A stretch of DNA of 8,153 nt, from contig JANNXI010000067.1 of assembly GCA_031409495.1 (NCBI GenBank), positions 1 through 8,153 on the forward strand. Direction: 5' to 3'. Made by a program: the position numbers and the translations under genes. Each line of letters opens with the position of its first letter. The stretch's first letter is position 1. Positions 1-6,224 of the stretch are shown here, piece by piece. The notes below the pieces were generated by a model, which searched no databases, had not been told where the DNA came from, and saw only the letters and a list, made by a program, of their open reading frames with translations. Source of the DNA: JANMDR01 sp031409495. GTDB taxonomy: Bacteria; Pseudomonadota; Gammaproteobacteria; Burkholderiales; Usitatibacteraceae.

Positions 1-168
1 GGCGTATTGACGGTTCAAATAGGCCTTAGCGCCTGCTTGAATCGCTGCGGCGATTTCACGCATACGGTCGTTACCGTCCGGTTGCGCGTAAATCCATTTC
101 GCTTGTAACGCGCCGTAAACCAGCGCAATTACTGCACAAACAAGTGCAAAGATTAAATCATTTTCCAC
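1..168 (-). CDS. hppA: Membrane-bound proton-translocating pyrophosphatase, N-terminal fragment (gene runs off the left edge)
   Basis: Membrane H+-PPases hydrolyse inorganic pyrophosphate and pump protons across the inner membrane. Only the first 56 codons are present, and the frame is open to base 1. The N-terminus is a hydrophobic helix (about residues 4-24: LIFALVCAVIALVYGALQ) followed by a hydrophilic stretch and the segment EIAAAIQAGAKAYLNRQY (residues 38-55), characteristic of the start of this family. The start is GTG at 168-166, with an AGGAG ribosome binding site at 180-176 and 7 nt spacing; no better in-frame start is seen. It follows pfp on the same strand after 132 bp, and the pairing of the two genes supports the call. 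The K+-dependence subtype cannot be judged because the diagnostic residues lie beyond the window. Confidence 0.93.
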   Translation of the reverse strand, partial: MENDLIFALVCAVIALVYGALQAKWIYAQPDGNDRMREIAAAIQAGAKAYLNRQYA

Positions 169-250
169 TCAATTTCTCCTTATATTTACTACACTTCGAT
201 GATAAAACTAAAACGGTTTAAGTGCTTTTTTTGGCACACTTTATTGTTTT

Positions 251-293
251 AATAGGCTGTAGATGCCCGAAAACAGGGCATCTACAGCCTATT
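251..293 (+). terminator. Perfect 18 bp stem-loop between pfp and hppA, with a U-tract on the plus strand
   Basis: Bases 251-268 pair without mismatch to 276-293 around a 7 nt loop (269-275). On the plus strand the stem runs into TTTTT (292-296), as in an intrinsic terminator. On the minus strand, the coding strand here, the hairpin begins 8 nt after the pfp stop codon but is followed by AAAACAATAA, so it has no good U-tract. It may be the 3' end or a stabilising stem for the pfp message, a partial terminator lowering hppA read-through, or a block on antisense transcription. The structure is certain; the role is inferred. Confidence 0.65.
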
Positions 294-300
294 TTTACAG

Positions 301-1584
301 CTATAAATCAAACTTTGGAAGCTTCTTTTTAATCAACTTATTCTGCAGCTTTACATATTTTGGCAAGCCATTTTCATACGGCGGATACGCTTCGCCCACA
401 ATCAATGGTTGCATATAATTGCGACATTTTTGGGTAATGTGAAAGCCATCGGCCGTAATGAAATCACGCGGCATTTTCTTTTCTATGTTCGCCACGCTGG
501 TGAGCGGTGCAGGCACGATTTCCCATGTGTAGGGTTTACTACCTGTGCCGCTTGTACGTTTGACGGCTGGCATCACGCCATTCATGCCCTTCACCGCGTA
601 TTCAACCGCCGCTTTGCCCAAAGCGTAGCTTTGGTCCACATCGGTTTTCGATGCAATATGGCGCGCCGCACGCTGCAAATAATCAGCCACTGCCCAATGG
701 CACTTTAGCTTCAGTTCACGACGCACAAGATCAGTAATCACCGGTGCCACACCACCTAATTGCGCATGGCCAAAAGCATCCACCAAGCCGGATTCAGATA
801 CAAATTTACCGTTCGCGTTTTTAATGCCTTCAGATACACCAATGGCGCAATAGCCATCGCGCTTCACCACTTCATCCACGCGCTTTAAAAATGCCTCTGG
901 GTCAAACGTCACTTCCGGCAGCAACAAAATTTGCGGTGCCATCATGCCCGCTTTGGTGTTTTGTGCCAACCCGCAAGCCGCGGTAATCCAGCCTGCATGG
1001 CGACCCATCACTTCCAGCACAAATACTTTGGTGGATGTAGCCGACATCGAAGCCACATCCAAACCGGCTTCCAACATGCTCACCGCGACATACTTGGCGA
1101 CCGAACCAAAGCCGGGTGAGCAGTCCGTTACTGGTAAATCGTTGTCGACGGTTTTTGGTACATGTACGGCCACGAGCGGATAGCCTAGAGACGCTGAAAT
1201 TTGGCTAATTTTTAAACAGGTGTCAGCTGAATCACCGCCGCCATTGTAGAAAAAATAACCAATGTTGTGGGCTTTAAATACCGCAATTAAGCGCTCATAT
1301 TCACGCTTATTTTGCTCAATACCTTTTAGCTTGTAACGGCAAGATCCAAACGCGCCCGCTGGCGTGTGTTTTAGTGCTTTGATCGCTTCGATACTTTCAA
1401 GCGAGGTATCAATCAAATTCTCTTGCAATGCGCCGATAATGCCATTGCGCCCAGCATAAAGCTTGCCGATTTTTTTCGGCACTTTGCGCACGGCTTCAAT
1501 CACGCCAGCGGCAGAGCAGTTGATGACTGAAGTGACACCACCTGATTGGGCGTAAAACGCGTTTTTAATTGTTGATGCGGCCAT
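301..1584 (-). CDS. pfp: Pyrophosphate-dependent 6-phosphofructokinase
   Basis: The product (427 aa) interconverts fructose 6-phosphate and fructose 1,6-bisphosphate using PPi/Pi instead of ATP, a reversible cytosolic step of glycolysis and gluconeogenesis. Family motifs are clear. GGGDS (115-119) carries Asp where ATP enzymes have the second Gly of GGDGS. PKTVDNDL (143-150) carries Lys144, the usual PPi-type marker, and the catalytic Asp147. MGRHAGW is at 193-199, SEG at 251-253 and HAQLGG at 273-278. The N-terminal YAQSGG (11-16) is the phosphate-binding loop. Length suits the bacterial PPi-PFK group. The start is ATG, with an AAGGAAA ribosome binding site just upstream. It lies 76 bp after adk and 132 bp before hppA. 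In methanotrophs pfp is reported adjacent to and co-transcribed with a pyrophosphatase gene, and the same coupling is inferred here. The enzyme may also act on sedoheptulose phosphates, as reported for some methylotroph homologues; the sequence does not decide this. Confidence 0.97.
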   Translation of the reverse strand: MAASTIKNAFYAQSGGVTSVINCSAAGVIEAVRKVPKKIGKLYAGRNGIIGALQENLIDTSLESIEAIKALKHTPAGAFGSCRYKLKGIEQNKREYERLIAVFKAHNIGYFFYNGGGDSADTCLKISQISASLGYPLVAVHVPKTVDNDLPVTDCSPGFGSVAKYVAVSMLEAGLDVASMSATSTKVFVLEVMGRHAGWITAACGLAQNTKAGMMAPQILLLPEVTFDPEAFLKRVDEVVKRDGYCAIGVSEGIKNANGKFVSESGLVDAFGHAQLGGVAPVITDLVRRELKLKCHWAVADYLQRAARHIASKTDVDQSYALGKAAVEYAVKGMNGVMPAVKRTSGTGSKPYTWEIVPAPLTSVANIEKKMPRDFITADGFHITQKCRNYMQPLIVGEAYPPYENGLPKYVKLQNKLIKKKLPKFDL

Positions 1585-1660
1585 AAGATTTCCTTACGCT
1601 AAAGTATTTTTGAATACCGTTGGAGGCGATTTTATTGCAAGCTGACCTGCTAGCCAACGG

Positions 1661-2329
1661 TTAACTAACTAAGGCCGCAAACACCGCATCGCGAATTTCA
1701 TCGACGCGACCCACACCTGCCACCTTGCGATATTTAGGCGCAGCCACACCGTTTTCGACCTTGCCTGACGCTGCCCAACCTGCGTAGTAGGCCACCAATG
1801 GCTCGGTCTGCTCGTGGTAGACACTCAAGCGTTTTTTAATCGTCTCTTCTTTGTCGTCATCGCGCTGAATTAGCGCTTCTCCAGACACATCGTCGATATT
1901 AGCAACCTTCGGCGGATTAAACTTGACGTGGTAAGTGCGACCCGATGCGCTGTGGGTGCGACGGCCGGAAATTCGCTCAACGATTTCAGAATCATCCACT
2001 GCAATTTCCACCACGTAATCAAGCGACACGCCCACCGCCGTCATGGCATCAGCCTGCGCGATGGTGCGCGGAAAACCGTCGAACAAAAACCCATTGGCGC
2101 AATCGGCTGCCTGAATACGTTCCTTTACTAAACCGATAATAATGTCGTCCGGCATCAGCGCACCAGAATCCATCACCTGCTTGGCCATCACACCTAGCGG
2201 CGTTCCTGCTTTTACCGCACCGCGCAGCATGTCGCCAGTGGAAATCTGCGGGATGCCGTATTTTTCACGAATAAACGTCGCTTGTGTTCCCTTACCTGCT
2301 CCCGGTCCACCCAATAAAATCAAACGCAT
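1661..2329 (-). CDS. adk: Adenylate kinase (long-LID type, no zinc site)
   Basis: The product catalyses ATP + AMP = 2 ADP in the cytosol. In the 222 aa protein the P-loop GGPGAGKGT is at 7-15, the AMP-binding domain follows (STGDMLR, 30-36), GFPRT is at 85-89, and a long LID domain spans about 122-159 (GRRTHSASGRTYH...FNPPK). The LID has no cysteines, so it is the hydrogen-bonded, non-zinc type usual in proteobacteria. The frame stays open 48 codons further upstream to a TTG at 2473, but the start chosen is ATG at 2329. It puts MRLILLGGPGAGKGT exactly at the family N-terminus and has an AGGA ribosome binding site 5 nt upstream; the extension resembles nothing known. The gene lies downstream of an unusually long 343 bp non-coding gap, so it probably has its own promoter. 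Confidence 0.98.
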   Translation of the reverse strand: MRLILLGGPGAGKGTQATFIREKYGIPQISTGDMLRGAVKAGTPLGVMAKQVMDSGALMPDDIIIGLVKERIQAADCANGFLFDGFPRTIAQADAMTAVGVSLDYVVEIAVDDSEIVERISGRRTHSASGRTYHVKFNPPKVANIDDVSGEALIQRDDDKEETIKKRLSVYHEQTEPLVAYYAGWAASGKVENGVAAPKYRKVAGVGRVDEIRDAVFAALVS

Positions 2330-2515
2330 GCTCGTCCTTTTTTCGGTTATAAAAGTAAAGATGGCGGCATTGCGGAATGATCGTTTAGCGCAATGACTGC
2401 GCCAGCAAAAACACCCCTTAAATTTGCCTGAATATGCTGCATTGCTTCGTGGAGGAAAGCGCTGTTTTATCAACCCTCACGCGCAGTGCATTTCTAGTGA
2501 TTCAATCAACCTGCA

Positions 2516-2524
2516 ATTGTACCA
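2516..2524 (-). promoter_or_regulatory. Candidate extended -10 promoter for adk
   Basis: The minus strand reads TGGTACAAT. This is an extended -10 motif (TGn) followed by TACAAT, which matches the TATAAT consensus at five of six positions. No good -35 box is found 16-18 bp upstream, but an extended -10 can work without one. Transcription would begin near 2509 and give adk a leader of roughly 180 nt. This is inferred from the motif alone. Confidence 0.35.
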
Positions 2525-2630
2525 TTTTTCACATTTTCCAGCATCAGAAACCTTTTCCTACGACACCGGAGTATGCACGATGCTCCCACCGCGGGCTCGC
2601 TTGCTGAGGATTGTCATGATCCGACTACTA

Positions 2631-2651
2631 GCAATTCTCAGACAGAATTGC
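2631..2651 (-). repeat. Perfect 8 bp stem-loop after the hypothetical gene
   Basis: GCAATTCT (2631-2638) and AGAATTGC (2644-2651) form a perfect stem with a 5 nt loop, starting 21 bp beyond the stop codon of the unknown gene ending at 2673. Neither strand has a U-tract after the stem. It may be a factor-dependent 3' end or an mRNA-protecting hairpin rather than a standard intrinsic terminator. Confidence 0.4.
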
Positions 2652-2672
2652 CGCTCAATGCAGGCCAAAGTG

Positions 2673-3122
2673 TTAATCGACTTTTAGCATCCAGTCATTT
2701 TGGCGACGAATAAATGTGTGACGCCATACAAAATCAGTGGGAAAGCCCGCCAGTAGCTGATTTACGAGTTTTTTGTGCGTGCTAGAACCGTAGACGCTTG
2801 GCTGTTCAATTGATCCGAAATACACGCACGAGCCGTCACTTAAAAGCTGATCTGGACCGAAAAATAGCGACAATGCAAGCGGTTGGACGACTTGGCCCTC
2901 AATCGCAATTGCGACACCCTGTATTTCTAAGGCGTTAGTCAGGATGCTGTACCGCGTAGAAGTAACACCATCTAAAGTGCGACTGTGATGACCGGCTAAC
3001 CTTGAAAGCAATGTCTGCACAAACATCTCGATTGTTTCGTCCGCGGGAGAACGCCCCGCAGACCAAGATGACGCAAATTTTTCTTCAGTAGAGGAAATAC
3101 TTACGCTTTGACTAACGGCCAC
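2673..3122 (-). CDS. Unrecognised soluble protein, 149 aa
   Basis: I do not recognise this protein. It has no signal peptide, no membrane segment and no familiar catalytic motif. The N-terminal 30 residues are rich in Ser/Ala and probably flexible. Residues 31-45 (IEMFVQTLLSRLAGH) look helical. From about 57 to 107 hydrophobic stretches alternate (YSILTNALEIQGVAIAI, PLALSLFF, SCVYFGSI), suggesting a beta-sheet core. It ends in a likely final strand (VWRHTFIRR...WMLKVD). The start chosen is GTG at 3122 because GAGGAGG at 3135-3129 is a near-ideal ribosome binding site 6 nt upstream. An in-frame ATG at 3140, six codons earlier, lacks any such site and would place this motif inside the coding region. 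The gene follows the small membrane protein after 43 bp on the same strand, so the two probably share a transcript. That strong site is the best evidence the gene is real. Confidence 0.6.
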   Translation of the reverse strand: MAVSQSVSISSTEEKFASSWSAGRSPADETIEMFVQTLLSRLAGHHSRTLDGVTSTRYSILTNALEIQGVAIAIEGQVVQPLALSLFFGPDQLLSDGSCVYFGSIEQPSVYGSSTHKKLVNQLLAGFPTDFVWRHTFIRRQNDWMLKVD

Positions 3123-3128
3123 GTTAAG

Positions 3129-3135
3129 CCTCCTC
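3129..3135 (-). promoter_or_regulatory. Strong Shine-Dalgarno site that decides a GTG start
   Basis: The minus strand reads GAGGAGG, 6 nt before GTG at 3122-3120. It lies inside the short in-frame extension from ATG 3140, so it argues that translation begins at the GTG. Confidence 0.6.
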
Positions 3136-3165
3136 GCCATTGTATTAGTTTGAGAGGATTGCTAG

Positions 3166-3540
3166 TCATTTGCAACCATCAACTTTGCAGGCATATCTTT
3201 TAAGCCGCCGCAAATAGTGCGCAGCAATCAGATGAGCTTTCATGAAAGCGACGAGTATTGCACCTGACGCGAATTTTCTTTGCGCCCAATGCACTGCCGC
3301 CACGCCGAGCATTGTTGCCGCTAGAAGAGACGTGGTAAACAGCAGCACATCAATGTACTGAAAGAGAACACTGGAAACGTGAATGGAACAAGTGTTGTTC
3401 GAAAACACATCCATGGGATTGGTACGGGACATATCACACAGCGCACTAAGTCCGACGGCGTCGTATGCGTACCCATATACGAGAGCCGGAGGCAAGATCG
3501 CTAGTGCCGCGATCACAACCATTTTTTTGCGTTCGCCCAT
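3166..3540 (-). CDS. Unrecognised small inner-membrane protein, 124 aa
   Basis: I do not recognise the family. Three hydrophobic stretches are likely membrane segments: about residues 7-25 (MVVIAALAILPPALVYGYA), 56-83 (SSVLFQYIDVLLFTTSLLAATMLGVAAV) and 91-109 (ASGAILVAFMKAHLIAAHY). A charged MGERKK head precedes the first and a basic tail (RRLKRYACK) follows the last. The loop between the first two segments holds Cys35 and Cys51, which could form a disulfide if the loop is periplasmic; two more cysteines sit in the tail (118, 123). The start is uncertain. ATG 3540 is preferred because it puts a short basic head before the first helix, but its ribosome binding site is weak. ATG 3585 would add 15 polar residues and also lacks a site; ATG 3522 is a third option. 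It lies 183 bp after kdsB and 43 bp before the 149 aa protein gene. Confidence 0.55.
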   Translation of the reverse strand: MGERKKMVVIAALAILPPALVYGYAYDAVGLSALCDMSRTNPMDVFSNNTCSIHVSSVLFQYIDVLLFTTSLLAATMLGVAAVHWAQRKFASGAILVAFMKAHLIAAHYLRRLKRYACKVDGCK

Positions 3541-3723
3541 AAGATACTCAACTGGTTCTCGACACCTAAAACCATCTTCCAACATCCCGAGAGGTGTCTT
3601 AAGCCCCGGAACTGACCGCCCTGAAACTGTTTAAGGATGCAGCACTCAAACGACTGCAAACCAACTAAGCTATTCGCCTGCCACCAAAATTCGGACTTCA
3701 AACACCGCTGCTCTCTAACTGTT
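3541..3723. other. Intergenic gap after kdsB, left end of the envelope operon
   Basis: This 183 bp gap ends the tight exbB-kdsB run. It holds a 7 bp inverted repeat, GACACCT (3561-3567) and AGGTGTC (3592-3598), 24 nt apart, just upstream of the small membrane protein gene. No intrinsic terminator with a U-tract is visible after kdsB, and I see no integron attC site or insertion sequence end. Confidence 0.45.
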
Positions 3724-4515
3724 CTAAACCTTACCCACCCCAAAAACCGCCCGCACTCGCGCCAAATCCTCTGGCGTATCCACTCCACCCTCAAGTGCGC
3801 CCGGCCAGTGCAGCACCGCGATTTGATAGCCGTAATAAAGGGCGCGCAATTGCTCTAGCGCCTCTTGGGTTTCGGTTGGTGCGGGGGCTAATTTTGCAAA
3901 CTGCTTCAAAAAGCCCGCACGATAGGCGTAAATGCCGATGTGACGTAGGGCGAGAACCGCTAATTGTTCATTTAACATCAATGCGCCTGCGATATTGGCG
4001 TCGCGCGGAAACGGGATGGGGGCGCGGCTAAAGTAATGCGCCAATCCCTGCGCATTGCACACCACTTTCACCACATTTGGGTTTAAGAAATCCACGACGG
4101 AATCAATTGGGTGAGCAGCGGTGGCAATGGCGGCGGCTGGTTGCTGCTGCAATAGCGTTGCTACGGCCATGATGATGGCAGGATCAATGAGCGGCTCGTC
4201 ACCTTGCACATTGACCACGATGGCATCGTCATCCAAATTTAGTTGTGCTGCAATTTCGCTTAAACGGTCAGTGCCAGTGGCGTGGTCGGCGCGGGTCATT
4301 AGCGCCATAAAGTTGTGCGTGGTGCATGCTGCTTGCACGTCCGTGTGATCTGTTGCCACGATTATTTGCTCACGCAAAAAGCCCGCTGCCAGCACGCGCT
4401 CACATACGCGTACGATCATTGGCGCACCGCCAATATCCGCTAACGGTTTGCCGGGAAGCCGCGTGGATGCAAGTCTCGCGGGCAATACGGCAATTATTCT
4501 TGACGGGCTTGTCAT
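3724..4515 (-). CDS. kdsB: 3-deoxy-manno-octulosonate cytidylyltransferase (CMP-KDO synthetase)
   Basis: The product activates KDO with CTP to CMP-KDO in the cytosol for transfer onto lipid A during LPS core synthesis. The 263 aa protein is full length for the family. The CTP-binding signature ARLASTRLPGKPL is at 13-25, RADHATGTDR at 75-84, the metal/nucleotide motif VQGDEPLI at 103-110 (Asp106), RHIGIYAYR at 191-199, LEQLRAL at 220-226 and the C-terminal GVDTPEDL at 244-251 (Asp246). It starts at ATG 4515, 6 bp after the stop of the Trm112-like gene, with no strong ribosome binding site of its own; translation is probably coupled to that of the upstream gene. It is the last gene of the compact envelope operon and acts downstream in the same pathway as lpxK. 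Confidence 0.98.
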   Translation of the reverse strand: MTSPSRIIAVLPARLASTRLPGKPLADIGGAPMIVRVCERVLAAGFLREQIIVATDHTDVQAACTTHNFMALMTRADHATGTDRLSEIAAQLNLDDDAIVVNVQGDEPLIDPAIIMAVATLLQQQPAAAIATAAHPIDSVVDFLNPNVVKVVCNAQGLAHYFSRAPIPFPRDANIAGALMLNEQLAVLALRHIGIYAYRAGFLKQFAKLAPAPTETQEALEQLRALYYGYQIAVLHWPGALEGGVDTPEDLARVRAVFGVGKV

Positions 4516-4521
4516 ACTAAT

Positions 4522-4710
4522 TTAGCGCGGATATTCTTCATCGGCTAACGGTCGTGCCTCATCTACTAGCATGACTGGAATACCATCTTTGATCGCGTAA
4601 GCCAAGCGCGCGGATTGGCTAATTAATTCGGTTTTATCAGCCGACATAATTAGCGGCCCTTTGGTAAGCGGGCACGCTAAAACTTCTAATAATTTTGGGT
4701 CTAGCGACAT
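4522..4710 (-). CDS. ycaR: Trm112-like / UPF0434 (YcaR) small protein, 62 aa
   Basis: This short protein belongs to the bacterial Trm112-like family, small folds that in archaea and eukaryotes partner methyltransferases; the bacterial role is poorly defined. The family pattern is clear: LLEVLACPLTKGPL (7-20), then ELISQSARLAYAIKDGIPVML (28-48) and a short acidic tail. Of the CPxC zinc knuckle only Cys13 remains, since CPLT replaces CPxC and no later cysteines exist, so zinc binding is unlikely. This variant is common in alpha- and betaproteobacteria. The start is ATG 4710, with AAGGA about 8 nt upstream; the frame stays open 21 codons further to 4773 inside lpxK, but that extension does not match the family. 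It sits 11 bp after lpxK and 6 bp before kdsB, the usual location between these genes. Confidence 0.93.
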   Translation of the reverse strand: MSLDPKLLEVLACPLTKGPLIMSADKTELISQSARLAYAIKDGIPVMLVDEARPLADEEYPR

Positions 4711-4721
4711 GACTACATCCT

Positions 4722-5771
4722 TTATTTTTTTGCTGTGAGTACCGCAGCTACACTGCCTTGAAACCACGTCCAAAATGCATCGTCAAGCAGTGCATCAACT
4801 TGCATAAACCAAATACGCGGATCATTAAACTGAGCACATTTTACCGCGTCTTTTTGCGTCATTAAAATAATATCCGCGCCCGCGAACGCTAAATCAGCGG
4901 CGGTAAACGTATGATGATCTGCAAATTCGGTAGCGGTTTTTAAAGCGATTTTTTGACTCTTTAGATGCCTGAAAAACCGCGCGGGATAGGCGATTCCAGC
5001 ACATGCAACAATGGCGTTATGTGCAGTTTTCAACCGAAAGTCTTCTGCACTTAGCGCAATTTCAGGTGCGACCAATTGCACAAAGCGCTCAGCCCCAAGC
5101 CGCATATTAAAGCCGCGCGTAGCTAACTCCGCACGCAAACGCGCATCCAAACAAGCCTGCCAATCCGCATTCGGCACACCGTGCCATACCACCGCGCGCG
5201 CCACATGAGCAGGTGCTGCGAAGATGCGCGAAATCGGCTCACGAAACGGCCCAGCGGGCAATACCGCTGCTGTGCCCGGCCCACGCGTGCCGTCTAGCAC
5301 CACCAGTTCAATATCGCGCTGCAAACCATAATGCTGCAAGCCGTCGTCACTTACAATAATATTTACTTGCGGATGAAGGGCAAGCAATCGCTTGCCCGCC
5401 TCCACGCGTTGGGCGTTGCACACCACCGGCACACCGGTACGCGCGTGGATGAGCGCGGGCTCGTCCGCTACACCATCCGCAACTGCACGGTAACCACGGC
5501 TAATTACGCCGGGCGTAAAACCCTGTTGTTGCAACGCTACAATTAAGGCAATTAAAGTTGGCGTTTTACCGCTACCACCTACTGCAATGCTGCCCACCAC
5601 AATCACCGGTACAGATAATTTTTCAGACCCTAAAATACCCGCAGAATACAGCCTAAGACGCAATGCAGCTATGCCTGTAAACGCCCAAGATACGGGGCGC
5701 AACAGGCATTGCCATGGGGTATTTTTAGTCCATTGCTGGGTAAACCAGCGCTCTAAATTATCGCGTTGCAT
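4722..5771 (-). CDS. lpxK: Tetraacyldisaccharide 4'-kinase
   Basis: The product phosphorylates the 4' position of the lipid A disaccharide precursor at the cytoplasmic face of the inner membrane, giving lipid IVA. The 349 aa protein has the expected N-terminal amphipathic/membrane helix (about 24-45), then the Walker A loop GSIAVGGSGKT (60-70), SRGY (91-94), SDDGLQH (141-147), LDGTRGPG (159-166) with LPAGPFREP (171-179), and the later FADHHTF and MTQKDAVK motifs typical of LpxK. The start ATG at 5771 lies 24 bp after exbD and has only a weak ribosome binding site, suggesting translational coupling. It is third in the operon, followed after 11 bp by the Trm112-like gene. Its product receives KDO from the CMP-KDO made by the kdsB product of the same operon. 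Confidence 0.98.
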   Translation of the reverse strand: MQRDNLERWFTQQWTKNTPWQCLLRPVSWAFTGIAALRLRLYSAGILGSEKLSVPVIVVGSIAVGGSGKTPTLIALIVALQQQGFTPGVISRGYRAVADGVADEPALIHARTGVPVVCNAQRVEAGKRLLALHPQVNIIVSDDGLQHYGLQRDIELVVLDGTRGPGTAAVLPAGPFREPISRIFAAPAHVARAVVWHGVPNADWQACLDARLRAELATRGFNMRLGAERFVQLVAPEIALSAEDFRLKTAHNAIVACAGIAYPARFFRHLKSQKIALKTATEFADHHTFTAADLAFAGADIILMTQKDAVKCAQFNDPRIWFMQVDALLDDAFWTWFQGSVAAVLTAKK

Positions 5772-5795
5772 TTCGAGTGCACCGCGTAATAATAC

Positions 5796-6224
5796 TTACT
5801 TCGCAGCCTTGGCCTGCGTGGTAAACGACACCTTGGTGTAACCTGCTATGCGCGCAGCTTCCATGATGTTAATTACGGCTTGATGTTGCGCGCCAGCATC
5901 GGCACCAATGGCAATAATCGGCTCTTTAATATTGGCTTCTTTTGCGGCATTTTGCAGCGCAAGCGCAAAGATGTCGGCGTTTGCGGGAGCCACGGCAATA
6001 TTATTAATAGCGTATTTTCCTGCGGCGTCCACTGCAACGTTGATAACTTGCGGACGATCCGGCGCTTTATCGGCGGTGGCTTCAGGCAGATTAATTTGTA
6101 ATTCAGTAAATTTGCTGTAGGTGGTGGTGACCATCAAAAAAATCAAAATCACCATCAACACGTCAATAAGCGGAATGAAGTTAATTTCCGGCTCTTCACG
6201 ATGACGCCCACGCCGAAAGTTCAT
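5796..6224 (-). CDS. exbD: ExbD/TolR-family proton-channel subunit
   Basis: This inner-membrane motor component works with ExbB to convert proton motive force into mechanical energy for TonB- or Tol-type systems. The 142 aa protein has a short basic cytoplasmic head (RRGRHREEPE), one transmembrane helix (about 17-36, PLIDVLMVILIFLMVTTTY) carrying the protonatable Asp21 required in this family, and a periplasmic domain (about 45-142) ending SFTTQAKAAK. It overlaps the exbB stop by 4 nt (ATGA at 6224-6221), so translation is coupled. No tonB lies in this window, so whether the pair drives TonB, Tol-Pal or another partner is unknown. The position upstream of lpxK is typical for the second ExbBD pair of many proteobacteria. 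Confidence 0.95.
   Translation of the reverse strand: MNFRRGRHREEPEINFIPLIDVLMVILIFLMVTTTYSKFTELQINLPEATADKAPDRPQVINVAVDAAGKYAINNIAVAPANADIFALALQNAAKEANIKEPIIAIGADAGAQHQAVINIMEAARIAGYTKVSFTTQAKAAK

Larger units (their letters stand above)
2330..2672. other. 343 bp intergenic region upstream of adk
   Basis: No credible gene was found here. It contains a candidate extended -10 promoter for adk (2516-2524, minus strand), a 7 bp inverted repeat CATTGCG/CGCAATG (2368-2374 and 2389-2395, 14 nt apart) in the adk leader, and a perfect 8 bp hairpin at 2631-2651 just after the upstream hypothetical gene. The plus-strand frame open across 2424-2687 has no ribosome binding site and no recognisable protein. 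Confidence 0.6.

Noticed and set aside
2330..2473. N-terminal extension of adenylate kinase from TTG 2473
   Set aside because: The added 48 residues match nothing in the family, and ATG 2329 has a ribosome binding site and the exact family N-terminus.
2424..2687. Plus-strand frame of 87 codons in the same gap
   Set aside because: No ribosome binding site, no recognisable domain and a composition typical of a chance frame.
2573..2713. Plus-strand frame of 46 codons (MHDAPTAGSLAED...) in the adk upstream gap
   Set aside because: GGAG sits only 1 nt from the ATG, too close for a ribosome binding site; its end overlaps the unknown gene antisense and the protein is not recognisable.
3541..3723. 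Possible integron attC site or insertion sequence end beside the unknown genes
   Set aside because: I looked for core-site motifs and terminal inverted repeats with target duplications and found none convincing; no integrase or transposase is present.
3513..3794. Minus-strand frame of 93 codons across the kdsB 3' end
   Set aside because: It overlaps kdsB in another frame and the membrane protein start, with Trp/Gln/Cys-rich chance-like content and no ribosome binding site.
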